Positions 5,757 through 5,816 of a stretch of DNA of 5,816 nt are shown one piece after another. A program made the position numbers and the translations under genes. How positions within the stretch are numbered: position 1 is the stretch's first letter; every line of letters begins with the position of its first letter. The notes beneath the pieces were generated by a model. It had not been told where the DNA came from and did not search any database. It saw only the letters and a program-made list of their open reading frames with translations. Source of the stretch: Carnobacterium sp. UBA5792 (GTDB lineage Bacteria; Bacillota; Bacilli; Lactobacillales; Carnobacteriaceae). The stretch lies in the NCBI GenBank assembly GCA_002418295.1, contig DIDU01000019.1, positions 2,588 to 8,403 of the forward strand, given 5' to 3'.

Positions 5757-5816
5757 CTAGCGGATCAAGCCTGCCTCTTGGAAATTAGATAAATCGTACC
5801 CATTGCGCTCTGCGAT
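5757..5816 (-). CDS. Possible C-terminal end of a convergent gene (partial), unknown
   Basis: On the - strand a frame enters from the right edge and runs 19 codons (IAERNGYDLSNFQEAGLIR) to a TAG at 5759-5757. The residue mix is protein-like: charged, with a G-Y-D-L turn and an EAGLI end as seen at the close of many soluble enzymes. I do not recognise the family from so short a piece. Its position, convergent with the regulator beyond a strong terminator, suits a gene end. An open frame of this length can also arise by chance. Confidence 0.4.
   Translation of the reverse strand: MAERNGYDLSNFQEAGLIR

Overview
The base composition (AT-rich), strong AGGAGG-type ribosome binding sites and gene content point to a low-GC Gram-positive bacterium. 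The proteins look most like those of Lactobacillales such as Carnobacteriaceae or Enterococcaceae, but that placement is an inference from general similarity and no search was run. All confident genes lie on the + strand; a probable gene end enters from the right on the - strand.

Layout. Positions 28-65 hold a clear intrinsic terminator for a gene lying to the left. About 510 bases without a confident gene follow (66-580). They contain a perfect 9-bp hairpin, a 30-codon possible ORF, and a degenerate tandem repeat with an exact 52-base period that may be a decayed gene. Next come a YebE-like membrane protein (581-1138), a PurK homologue (1256-2386) and PurB (2398-3690). The purB ribosome binding site overlaps the purK stop codon, so these two are one transcriptional unit. 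After purB are two hairpin-forming repeats 52 bases apart and a large hairpin. A ten-helix EamA-type transporter (3879-4781) and a GntR-family regulator (4962-5615) follow; the regulator has its own near-consensus promoter and a textbook terminator. The last 60 bases look like the 3' end of a convergent gene.

How it fits together. In Bacillus subtilis yebE lies just upstream of the purine operon, which begins purE-purK-purB. Here yebE, purK and purB keep that order, but purE is missing between yebE and purK, and no purC or later gene follows purB. PurB is still useful alone, because it makes AMP from adenylosuccinate in salvage. PurK alone is not obviously useful, since its product is the substrate of PurE.

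The most notable observation is that this PurK is an intact ORF that departs from the family at many signature positions: the GGYDGKG loop, both acidic metal-ligand positions, the PHNSGH motif and the GRKMGH motif. It may be a decaying enzyme, or a divergent paralogue kept for another role. The EamA/GntR pair looks like a separate exporter-regulator module of unknown substrate. I saw no CRISPR array, tRNA, rRNA or insertion sequence.
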